A stretch of DNA of 35,743 bases from Desulfobacterales bacterium (GTDB taxonomy: Bacteria > Desulfobacterota > Desulfobacteria > Desulfobacterales > UBA11574), in NCBI GenBank assembly GCA_030601485.1, contig JAUVTO010000003.1, forward strand, positions 1 through 35,743, given 5' to 3'. A program made the position numbers and the translations under genes. Below are positions 22,341 to 30,573 of the stretch, one piece after another (the first letter of the stretch is position 1; each line of letters starts with the position of its first letter). The notes under the pieces are model-generated. The model did no database searches. It was not told the origin of the DNA and worked only from the letters and a program-made list of their open reading frames with translations.

Positions 22341-22994
22341 TTAAAATCCCAGGTCTTCATTGATCAAAATAACCTTCACCCTTCCTTTGGGAAATGATTT
22401 TTCGGTAATCGTCCAAGTATTACAGATACGGTCAGGACTTTTGCATTCTTCGCAATATGAGGTTTTGGCGCACGGTGTTTTTTTGTCCAGACGCATGGTG
22501 TTGACCGGAGCGGCATAGTTTTTAATACGGAACATGGCCGCATCCAGGTCAGGGACAATTTTATTGCGGCCTGCAAGGATAATAACATGTTTCGGGCCGA
22601 AAGTGATCCCTCCGATACGGTTGCCGATCATATCAAGGTTAACAAGCTGACCGGTCTCGGTCACCGCGTTACTTCCGGTAATAAAAAGATCCACCAGCAG
22701 TGACTGCCGGCGACGCTCCAGACTTTCTTCGGGAGACAGCTTTTTTTCAAAAGTGTCCAGCACGGTTAAATCACTCCTTTTCTTCAAAGCATCATATAGC
22801 CCCGTAGCAGTGAATGTTATGGATCCTCCCCATGAAATGCTTCTGGGCGCAGTCTCGGGTATAATTTTTTCCAATACAATCTTTTTGGCTTCATCGGTAT
22901 TTTCCGCCACAAAGGCTTGGAAGTTGTTTGAATCCAAAGTGTTCTTAAGATCCGTCAATCTTGTTTTCCAAAAGGTATCAATCGGTTTGTCCAT
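22341..22994 (-). CDS. LUD domain (LutC/YkgG-like, DUF162) protein
   Basis: 217 aa; FWKTRLTDLKNTLDSNNFQAFVAENTDEAKKIVLEKIIPE...SISWGGSITFTATGLYDALKK; VTETGQLVNLDMIGNRIGGITFGPKHVIILAGRNKIV. Confidence 0.88.
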   Translation of the reverse strand: MDKPIDTFWKTRLTDLKNTLDSNNFQAFVAENTDEAKKIVLEKIIPETAPRSISWGGSITFTATGLYDALKKRSDLTVLDTFEKKLSPEESLERRRQSLLVDLFITGSNAVTETGQLVNLDMIGNRIGGITFGPKHVIILAGRNKIVPDLDAAMFRIKNYAAPVNTMRLDKKTPCAKTSYCEECKSPDRICNTWTITEKSFPKGRVKVILINEDLGF

Positions 22995-23072
22995 AATATC
23001 CTCCTCTCTAATAATTTATCGTAAATTAAAAAGTTGCTCAGGACAAAAAGGAAGTTGAGCATTAACAACCAG

Positions 23073-24701
23073 TTATAACTTTAGCAGAATCTGATTTCTG
23101 ACAGACCGGGATTCTCCGGCAGATATCACCCGGATGGCGGGGTTTCCTTTTACCGGACACTTATATTCACAGATACCGCACCCCACACAGCTTTCCAGAT
23201 CTACATAAGGCAGTTTTACACTGACCTCTTTCCCATCCGGTGACCGGATCGTCTCTTGTCTTAGACGTATGGCCTTGGGCGAAGTGGGACAGAGTTCTTC
23301 ACAAACGATGCAGGAACCGTTTCCCGACCACGGGAGACATCGTCCCCGGTCTATATGGGCCGACCCTATCCTGACGGGAGTTTCGATTTTCTCTTTGCCT
23401 GATAATTTACGGATAGCCCCTGTCGGACAAACCCCACTGCAAAGTGTGCAGGTATATTCACAATAGCCCTGGATCATAATGAGATTCGGCGTCCAGAACC
23501 CGGCCATTCCCGCTTCTGTAAGTGCAGGGTTGATTGCGTTTGTTGGACAAACCTTCATGCAGAGTCCGCACCGCTGGCAGAGCTTTAAAAAATCCTTTTC
23601 GGGCAATGAACCCGGGGGTCTGATCAGACGTGCATCAGACACCTTGTGCAACCTGCCGTCCAACCGTCCTAAAAGGGGAAAGGATAGGCCGGCCAATAAA
23701 CCACCCAGCACCGCCCGGCGACCCATATCAGGTTTTTTACTAACCTCCGGCGGCCATCCCAATTTAAAAACAATGGCATTTTCAGGACAAGCGTTAAAAC
23801 AATTAAAGCAGAATATACATTCCGAGGCTTCCCATTCCTGGCCAGGAACAGGAGAGGCTGCTCCCTGGCATGATTGAAGACACAAATTGCAATCAGTGCA
23901 TTTCTCAGAATGTTTTTCAAGTCTCAGTATGCTGAACCTTGCAAAGACTCCAAGAAGCGCACCCAGAGGACATAGGGTGCGGCACCAGAAACGCGGACGG
24001 ATACGGTTGAGAAACAAAATAAATAGAAAAAGAATGCCAATGAACCACGCAGATTTGAAGGCTTTATATCCATACCCGAAAACCGGTGATACGAAAACCT
24101 CCCCGCCGTAGCTTATATAATTCAAGATTTTTATATCGCTTTGCGCAGCCAGATTCAACAATTCTTTAATTCCGGTTCCGATCCCGGGAAAAACAGCAAG
24201 GGACAGAGAACGGAAGAAAAAAGCCATGGGGTCTAGCAGTCCGGTGAGATTCAGACCCAGCAACGCAGCCATAAGAAACAGGATAAGCAAAAAATATTTG
24301 AATCTCTGACTGGCGTGTTTTTGGTTAGCATGGATCATATTCTGTTTTTTCAGGGCCGGTCTGATATAACTCACCATATGATGTAGGGTGCCCAAAGGAC
24401 AGATAAAGCCACAGAAAATCTTGCCGAAGAAAAAAGTCAGGACAACAATCCCGAAAGCCCACCCAAAGCCTTTGATCCACTGGTGCCCTGATATGAGAGA
24501 TGTAACCCATATGAGGGGATCAAGCTGAAAAAAATATGTGACTGGATAATCCAGCTCCATGTCCTGTTCAACGTTCAGAGCTATGGAATAATCCAGATAA
24601 ATGTCCTGGGGCAGGCGGCTTTCAATTAGGAGAAAAATGAAAAGAATTAAAAAAAAGGTCTGGCTCATGCGTCGTATCCAGACCAGATGGTTTGCTTTCA
24701 A
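23073..24701 (-). CDS. NapH/NosR-like membrane Fe-S protein fused to NapG/MauM-like ferredoxin domains
   Basis: 542 aa; N-terminal TM segments with CGFICPLG and CRTLCPLG, CTDCNLCLQSC and CIFCFNCFNACP, internal GRRAVLGGLLAGLSFPLL, then CQRCGLCMKVCP, CTLCSGVCP, CIVCEELCP, CVGCGICEYKCP. Confidence 0.87.
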   Translation of the reverse strand: MKANHLVWIRRMSQTFFLILFIFLLIESRLPQDIYLDYSIALNVEQDMELDYPVTYFFQLDPLIWVTSLISGHQWIKGFGWAFGIVVLTFFFGKIFCGFICPLGTLHHMVSYIRPALKKQNMIHANQKHASQRFKYFLLILFLMAALLGLNLTGLLDPMAFFFRSLSLAVFPGIGTGIKELLNLAAQSDIKILNYISYGGEVFVSPVFGYGYKAFKSAWFIGILFLFILFLNRIRPRFWCRTLCPLGALLGVFARFSILRLEKHSEKCTDCNLCLQSCQGAASPVPGQEWEASECIFCFNCFNACPENAIVFKLGWPPEVSKKPDMGRRAVLGGLLAGLSFPLLGRLDGRLHKVSDARLIRPPGSLPEKDFLKLCQRCGLCMKVCPTNAINPALTEAGMAGFWTPNLIMIQGYCEYTCTLCSGVCPTGAIRKLSGKEKIETPVRIGSAHIDRGRCLPWSGNGSCIVCEELCPTSPKAIRLRQETIRSPDGKEVSVKLPYVDLESCVGCGICEYKCPVKGNPAIRVISAGESRSVRNQILLKL

Positions 24702-25645
24702 ATGATTACCTTGTTCTCACGGAGTTTCTGAAATTCAGTTGTGCCAAGTCCCCATTTTTCCCCGAGGCCAATGAAACCGATGTCCCGGGGCCGAAAATTA
24801 AAAAGACCTGCGGCTTTGGCATCTGCGGCAACAGGATCATCACTCAATATAAGGCGATTTAAGACCACCACATCCGAACGGCTTCCGCCCGAGGGACCAT
24901 TAGCGACCATGATCCGGGTGGCATCTATGAGAGTGACCGTGGGATTGAAAAATTGAGCCAGATCTACGATGGTTAGATGGATATCCTGATGCAGGGCACT
25001 TCTCCTGCCGCCCACGGCTCCAATCCAGTTTTTCATGCCAAGGGTCAGACCGCTAAGGCTATGGACCTTGGCAACCGGTAGATTGATGACTTTGTCGGCC
25101 TCAACCAGCGGCAAGAAAACCGGCCAGACATCCAGACGGTGTCCCCGTAATTTCATGTTCCGCATCAATGAGGACCGGGGATAGACCAGATCCGCTCCGG
25201 TTTTTTTCGCCACCATCCCGGCACCTGTGATGGCAAAACAGCGTCTGGCGTCATGGATGGTATGATCGGCGATTCTGACTTTTTTGGCTCCGGCCTCCTG
25301 GCAAAGTTCAACAACCGCTTCCAGAACTTCCGGATTGGTGGTTGCCGCAAGGTCTGGGAGCCTTGCCCAGGAGATATTCGGTTTGATCACCACCACATCC
25401 TGTTTTGAAACAAATTTCTGTATTCCCCCGGCTGCCTCAAAAACCTTTCTGGCTAATGCCTTAACAGAATATTGATGATTCTGGCCGATCCCCTCTATAA
25501 TAAATTTTTTATTGGTTGATCCGGCCCAGGCCGAAATCGTTTTTTGAAGTGGCCATGTCACTACACCGGTCAGCGCAAGGCCTCCGGATATTTTAAGAAG
25601 CTTTTTTATCGATTGTCTGCGGGTAATGGGATGATAATTCATCAT
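24698..25645 (-). CDS. DUF362 domain-containing protein with Tat signal
   Basis: 315 aa; TRRQSIKKLLKISGGLALTGVV twin-arginine leader; VVIKPNISWARLPDLAATTNPEVLEAVVELCQEAGAKKVRIADH; VINLPVAKVHSLSGLTLGMKNWIGAVGGRR. Confidence 0.9.
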   Translation of the reverse strand: MMNYHPITRRQSIKKLLKISGGLALTGVVTWPLQKTISAWAGSTNKKFIIEGIGQNHQYSVKALARKVFEAAGGIQKFVSKQDVVVIKPNISWARLPDLAATTNPEVLEAVVELCQEAGAKKVRIADHTIHDARRCFAITGAGMVAKKTGADLVYPRSSLMRNMKLRGHRLDVWPVFLPLVEADKVINLPVAKVHSLSGLTLGMKNWIGAVGGRRSALHQDIHLTIVDLAQFFNPTVTLIDATRIMVANGPSGGSRSDVVVLNRLILSDDPVAADAKAAGLFNFRPRDIGFIGLGEKWGLGTTEFQKLRENKVII

Positions 25646-25655
25646 CAGCTCCTCA

Positions 25656-26651
25656 TCAAACAGTACCTATTATTATTCCCGAATCATTGGGTGAGTCAAA
25701 AAAAATGCGTCGGATTTTCCTGACCCCGGCATCAGAAAGCATGTCTCGGATCTGCTTTTCAGAATAGGATTGTCCTGACGGCGTTACCAAGAGCATATTC
25801 AGGGAAAACAGAGCCGGGAAAAGAGGGCCGTCCATACTGTCGTTTAAAATAAAATCGTGGATCAGGATCATGCCTCCAGGTTCCAGAGCAGAAACAGCCT
25901 TTCCGATAATTTTACAGCAGTCCTCGGGGCCTTCACCGTGGAGAATATGAGACAACCAGGCAACGTCATAGATCCCTTCAATCTCTTCTTCTAAGTAATC
26001 CACATTCTTGAAATCGATCCGGTCTTGCAAATTAAATTTAGCAATAGTTTTTTCGGCAAAGGGACGAGTGGTGGGCATGTCATAAACAGTTGCTTTGAGC
26101 CGGGGATTGTTCATACAAAAATGGATGGCATAAGTCCCGGGGCCACCACCCAGATCGAGTAAACGCCGCCGACCGGAAAGATCTATTTTAGTCACCAGCA
26201 CCGGAGCGAGATTCATCGCTAAATTGAACATACCCATAAGAAAATTTTCTCGTTGCTCTTCATCCGTATGAGTTACTCTATGCCTTACCGAACGGCCGGA
26301 TTGAACCGCCACATTCAGTCGGCTCCAGGACTCTATCAAATTGTGATGGTGAAGAATGATGTGCCCCATATATCGGGAAGAGTCCTTGCAAAGAAAAGTT
26401 AAACTCAACGGTGTATTGGAATAAATATCTTCTGTTTTCACCAGAAGGTCCATGGCAGAAAGGGCATTGAGAAGCATTTTAACGCCTCTTTTGTCGCCGT
26501 CGAGTGTGTCGGCCACATCTTCTCCCTTAAGATGATCCTTGCCTATGATTGTAAAAACATCGAGCTTAACTCCTGCATGAAGCGTACAAGTTTCCCAATA
26601 ACTGCCTGATAATTCTAATATCTTTTCCGGATTCAGTTCTTCTAAGGTCAT
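25656..26651 (-). CDS. SAM-dependent methyltransferase, O-methyltransferase (acetylserotonin-type) family
   Basis: 331 aa; N-terminal dimerisation-like helical region, LLDLGGGPGTYAIHFC SAM motif, VAWLSHILHGEGPEDCCKIIGKAVSALEPGGMILIHDFIL. Confidence 0.88.
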   Translation of the reverse strand: MTLEELNPEKILELSGSYWETCTLHAGVKLDVFTIIGKDHLKGEDVADTLDGDKRGVKMLLNALSAMDLLVKTEDIYSNTPLSLTFLCKDSSRYMGHIILHHHNLIESWSRLNVAVQSGRSVRHRVTHTDEEQRENFLMGMFNLAMNLAPVLVTKIDLSGRRRLLDLGGGPGTYAIHFCMNNPRLKATVYDMPTTRPFAEKTIAKFNLQDRIDFKNVDYLEEEIEGIYDVAWLSHILHGEGPEDCCKIIGKAVSALEPGGMILIHDFILNDSMDGPLFPALFSLNMLLVTPSGQSYSEKQIRDMLSDAGVRKIRRIFFDSPNDSGIIIGTV

Positions 26652-26947
26652 AATATTTTATCTTTTCTGTGATATTGAAGATATGATCTATGTTAATCCT
26701 AACAAAGTTATAATAATTTTTCAACCGGTATCACCTAACCCGCCGTCGTTCTTCACTTTTGTATCATTTGAACGTTACAAAACAAGGAGCCAAACAAGCA
26801 TTTGGGTGATCCGGTTTTTAAGCGGGTCAATATCTGATACCATTTTTTAAATTTTTTAAAAATTTCTAAGAAAAACACTTTACATTTTTCATTCATGATT
26901 TATTGTCAAAAATCGCCATATTCAAAACCCGTATTTCAGGAGATACC

Positions 26948-27247
26948 ATGACGAACCAAATGAAAATTCCGGACGATTTGCAATGGGCTTTTCAGCGCTT
27001 GATTGATCACCTTCCCGACCCACTGAAAGATGATGACCACACAAAACAAGTTATTTTAACTTACTTAAAATTTGAGGATGAAAAATTGGCTCGACATCGT
27101 ATTGAGATCATCAAAACACATTTTCGCGAAAAAACTGTTAAAGAATCATCTGAAATCCAGACGTTGTTGGATCTTCACACTGACGGGAGTGATATGTCCG
27201 AATCCGATCTGTCTGAAGGTGATAGCTCAGAATTCCCAACTGATTAA
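26948..27247 (+). CDS. Hypothetical acidic protein (99 aa from the preferred start)
   Basis: The track ORF begins at 26903, but AGGAG (26939-26943) precedes the ATG at 26948 (MTNQMKIPDDLQWAFQRLIDHLPDPLKDDDHTKQV). Confidence 0.6.
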   Translation: MTNQMKIPDDLQWAFQRLIDHLPDPLKDDDHTKQVILTYLKFEDEKLARHRIEIIKTHFREKTVKESSEIQTLLDLHTDGSDMSESDLSEGDSSEFPTD

Positions 27248-27306
27248 CTCAATCGATTGATTTTATAGAATTCTTGTGCAGTTGACGCTCTGCAGGTACT
27301 GCTGGG

Positions 27307-27547
27307 CACCTAAACAGGTAAAGGCAACCTTATTCTCAAAGATTACGGAAAAAACGCATATATAATACTCAACCGCTCGCACAAAAAGGCCTTCCGGTTT
27401 TCCCGCAAAAAACAGTATCGATATGGCGGTGAACTCGGAGAAGAATTCAGCCGGCTTGATGATGCCATTTCGTCAAATACGGCAAGCCAGAAGGAAAAAT
27501 GGCGCCACAAGATGCTCAAAGCAAAAGATCTTCTTTCAAAACCATAA
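27307..27547 (+). pseudogene. Possible gene remnant or ORF with non-standard start
   Basis: Open frame ending TAA at 27545-27547 reads ...GKGNLILKDYGKNAYIILNRSHKKAFRFSRKKQYRYGGELGEEFSRLDDAISSNTASQKEKWRHKMLKAKDLLSKP with no ATG/GTG/TTG near the N-terminus and an in-frame stop upstream. Confidence 0.35.
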
Positions 27548-27580
27548 AAAAAGGGCAACACCGTAACTGTGTTGCCCTTG
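27545..27580 (-). terminator. Rho-independent terminator downstream of the HesB-like gene
   Basis: Minus strand AAGGGCAACAC-AGTTACG-GTGTTGCCCTT followed by TTTTT. Confidence 0.85.
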
Positions 27581-27602
27581 GTTAAAAACGGAATCTGTAT
27601 GA

Positions 27603-27917
27603 TTAACAACAGGAACTTGTTTTTGTTCCGCAGCTTGAACATCCTGATTCGAAAGCTATGCCGCAGTCTAATTTAAAACCCATTCCGGAGAAATCTATCT
27701 TAATCGGATTTGTTTTTTCCATAAACTCTTTATCGACAATATATTTGAAACCGTCAATGTCAAAAACGTGGTCTGTATCTTTAGGCTCATCCAGAGCCAT
27801 AGCGAGCGACGGACCGCCTCATCCTCCCGCATTTAAAAAGATCCGTATCGGTGAAACTTCTTTGCCTTTGAAATACTCGGCAATCTGTTCTGTTGCTGAT
27901 TTGGTAACTTCAACCAT
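27603..27917 (-). CDS. IscA/HesB-like selenoprotein (in-frame UGA read as Sec at codon 33)
   Basis: Reading from ATG at 27917 with RBS AAGGAGATT: MVEVTKSATEQIAEYFKGKEVSPIRIFLNAGG-U-GGPSLAMALDEPKDTDHVFDIDGFKYIVDKEFMEKTNPIKIDFSGMGFKLDCGIAFESGCSSCGTKTSSCC. TGA at 27819-27821 occupies the Cys position of the GGCGGPS motif. The track shows only the post-TGA piece (27603..27800). Confidence 0.9.
27784..27798 (-). promoter_or_regulatory. Candidate bacterial SECIS hairpin
   Basis: GGCUC-UGGAU-GAGCC: perfect 5-bp GC-rich stem, 5-nt loop with G at loop position 2, beginning 20 nt after the UGA. Confidence 0.6.
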
Positions 27918-28070
27918 AATAATCTCCTTTTGAAAAAAATATACCCACCTTATTTAAATAAGCATGAAATTCACCATAACATAGTTCCGGCATTAAGTTT
28001 TGTCAATGGAAGGTACCAAAAACTCATAACTCAGGCCTAAAACACAATAAATTCAACTTTGTATAAACTG

Positions 28071-28565
28071 TCATAGGTCATAAAGTGTTTCATCCCTTAA
28101 CGGCTCTTTACGTTTTGTTTTGATGCTTTTTCCCTTTTTCGCCTGTAGAGAAAACGGGTCTTCCTCTTCCAGAATATCACCCAATTCAGCCTCTACCTGT
28201 CCAGGATCTTCACCTTTTTCCATCCTTCTCAACGCTTCATCCATACCGTCACCGAGTTTAAGGCCCGTCATATCAGAAAGTTTGCGCATAAGATTGGCAG
28301 CCTGCTTGGGATCGTTCTCATTCATTTTATCAGCTTCACCCGCTATCATCTGCATGGCCTGTTCCATTCTGCTGCTGTCAAATGGCAGGTCATCCATATC
28401 GCCGTCTTCCTTTGCTCGTCCGGTAAATGCCACCACAGAAATCTGTCTGGTAAGTGTCCTTATTTTACATTTCGGACACTTGGGCTTTTTGGTCGTATTA
28501 ATGGTTTTGGAAAAAAAATTAAAAAGAGTATTACAGTCCCTGCAATAAAATTCGTAGATCGGCAT
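28071..28565 (-). CDS. FmdB-type zinc ribbon protein with acidic C-terminal extension
   Basis: 164 aa; MPIYEFYCRDCNTLFNFFSK...KCPKC N-terminus typical of FmdB/CxxC zinc ribbon. Confidence 0.88.
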   Translation of the reverse strand: MPIYEFYCRDCNTLFNFFSKTINTTKKPKCPKCKIRTLTRQISVVAFTGRAKEDGDMDDLPFDSSRMEQAMQMIAGEADKMNENDPKQAANLMRKLSDMTGLKLGDGMDEALRRMEKGEDPGQVEAELGDILEEEDPFSLQAKKGKSIKTKRKEPLRDETLYDL

Positions 28566-28654
28566 GTGTTACACCTCTTTTGATATCACGTTAGCTTTTT
28601 GAAAATTTTATAGACCGCTCGTTTGTATCCGGCTTTTTTCAAAGAACTAAACGG

Positions 28655-30373
28655 TTACCTCTTTTTTTGCTTTTTCTGCTGTGCTTTCTGTATTCTGGCC
28701 CATGTATCCCGTAACGTTACCGTACGGTTGAATACCAGGGCTTGGTCCGAAGAATCCACGGAATCCACGCAGAAATAACCGAGTCTCTCAAACTGGTACC
28801 TGCTACCCGGCGCCGCACCGGAGAGACTGGGTTCGACAAAAAAAGGACGTATCTCCAGAGAATTCGGATTTAAATATGTTTTAAAATTAACATCCTTTTC
28901 CTCATCCGGATTTTCTTTTATAAAGAGATGATCGTAAAGGCGCGTTTCGGCTTTGATCGCGTGGGCCGTAGAAACCCAATGTAAGGTCGCTTTGACCTTC
29001 CGTCCATCCGGGGATGATCCGCCGCGTGTATCCGGATCATAGGTGCAATGCAGTTCGACCACCTGGCCGGTTTTTTCATCCTTAACAACTCTCACACATC
29101 TAATATAATACGCATATCGCAATCGCACCTCACGCCCGGGCGCCAAACGGAAAAACTTTTTCGGCGGGTCCTCTAAAAAGTCGTCCTGTTCGATGTAAAT
29201 CACGCACGAAAAAGGAATCTTGCGTGTGCCCATAGACGGATCTTCAGGGTTGTTCAAGGCTTCCAATTCTTCAACTTTATTTTCGGGATAGTTGTCTATG
29301 ACCACCTTGAGTGGACGCAACACACCCATTACGCGCTGTGCCCGTTTATTCAAATCTTCTCTGATGCTGTATTCGAGCAATGCAATATCAACAATACTGT
29401 CCCGTCGGGCGACTCCGATTCGGTGACAAAAATTGCGGATCGATTCCGATGTATAGCCGCGTCTCCTCAGACCGCTTATGGTCGGCATTCGAGGATCGTC
29501 CCATCCTGAGACATTCCCCACGTCTACCAATTCCACAAGTTTGCGCTTACTTAATACCGTATAGCTGAGATTGAGACGTGCAAACTCGATTTGCTGGGGA
29601 TGGCAATCCACGTTCAGTTGGTCCAGTATCCAGTCGTAGAGTTGGCGATTAATTTCAAATTCAAGGGTGCAAAGAGAATGGGTAATTCCTTCGATGGAAT
29701 CCGAAAGGCAATGGGCAAAGTCGTACATCGGATAAATGCACCACTTGTCACCTGTCCTGTGATGGGGTATCCGTCGAATACGATAAAGCGTGGGATCACG
29801 CATCAGCACATTCGGCGATGCCATATCAATCTTGGCTCGGAGGACGTGGGAACCGTCCTCAAATTCTCCGGCCCGCATACGCTCGAACAGGTCCTGGTTT
29901 TCTCTCACCGAGCGGGTTCGACAGGGACTTTCCTTTCCCGGTGTTGTCAGGGTGCCTCGGCTCTCCCTGATCTCATCAGCGCTCAAACTGCACACATAAG
30001 CCTTGCCGGCTTTGATCAACTGAACGGCATATTGATAAAGCTGTTCAAAGTAATCCGATGCATAGAACAGCCGGTCATTCCAATCGAATCCAAGCCATCG
30101 GACGTCTTCTATTATGGATTCAACATATTCAATATCCTCTTTTCCGGGATTGGTATCATCGAATCGCAAATTGCAAATACCCCCTTTATTTTCTGTGGCA
30201 ATACCGAAGTTAAGACAAATGGATTTGGCATGTCCGATATGCAGATATCCGTTCGGCTCCGGGGGAAAGCGGGTGACAACCCGGCCGTTATTTTTGTTGT
30301 CTTTTAAATCCTGCGCGACAATGTTCCGGATAAAATTAGAAGCCGGAGTGAATTCGGTTTTTGTCATATTCAA
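28655..30373 (-). CDS. glnS: Glutaminyl-tRNA synthetase
   Basis: 572 aa; [74 protein letters not shown]. Confidence 0.97.
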   Translation of the reverse strand: MNMTKTEFTPASNFIRNIVAQDLKDNKNNGRVVTRFPPEPNGYLHIGHAKSICLNFGIATENKGGICNLRFDDTNPGKEDIEYVESIIEDVRWLGFDWNDRLFYASDYFEQLYQYAVQLIKAGKAYVCSLSADEIRESRGTLTTPGKESPCRTRSVRENQDLFERMRAGEFEDGSHVLRAKIDMASPNVLMRDPTLYRIRRIPHHRTGDKWCIYPMYDFAHCLSDSIEGITHSLCTLEFEINRQLYDWILDQLNVDCHPQQIEFARLNLSYTVLSKRKLVELVDVGNVSGWDDPRMPTISGLRRRGYTSESIRNFCHRIGVARRDSIVDIALLEYSIREDLNKRAQRVMGVLRPLKVVIDNYPENKVEELEALNNPEDPSMGTRKIPFSCVIYIEQDDFLEDPPKKFFRLAPGREVRLRYAYYIRCVRVVKDEKTGQVVELHCTYDPDTRGGSSPDGRKVKATLHWVSTAHAIKAETRLYDHLFIKENPDEEKDVNFKTYLNPNSLEIRPFFVEPSLSGAAPGSRYQFERLGYFCVDSVDSSDQALVFNRTVTLRDTWARIQKAQQKKQKKR

Positions 30374-30396
30374 AACTCCATTCTTTAGCTATATTT

Positions 30397-30573
30397 ATGA
30401 GTCTGTTGATTAATGAGGATTTTCGTTCAAGATCAAGCCTCCGGCCCGTAGGTCCTACGCCCCGGAGGGGCATGCGAAAAAAATAACCACAGGCATATAT
30501 TTGATATTCCGAGGATTATTTTTTGAGCACAACGCAGAGATTGTGCGAAAAGACCATTAATCAACAGACTCAT
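30397..30573. repeat. 177-bp MITE-like palindromic element between glnS and gltX
   Basis: Perfect 19-bp terminal inverted repeats ATGAGTCTGTTGATTAATG (30397-30415) and CATTAATCAACAGACTCAT (30555-30573), with weaker homology further in; internal GC-rich hairpin CCTCCGGcccGTAGGTCCTACgccCCGGAGG (30438-30468). Confidence 0.9.

Noticed and set aside
27603-27800. Stand-alone 65-aa CDS from the ORF track
   Set aside because: It is the post-UGA portion of the HesB-like selenoprotein; homology and the RBS extend upstream to 27917.
27658-27933. 91-aa plus-strand ORF
   Set aside because: Antisense to the HesB-like gene, with no protein-like features or RBS.
29591-30307. 238-aa plus-strand ORF opposite glnS
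   Set aside because: Antisense shadow; glnS on the minus strand has clear class I synthetase motifs throughout.
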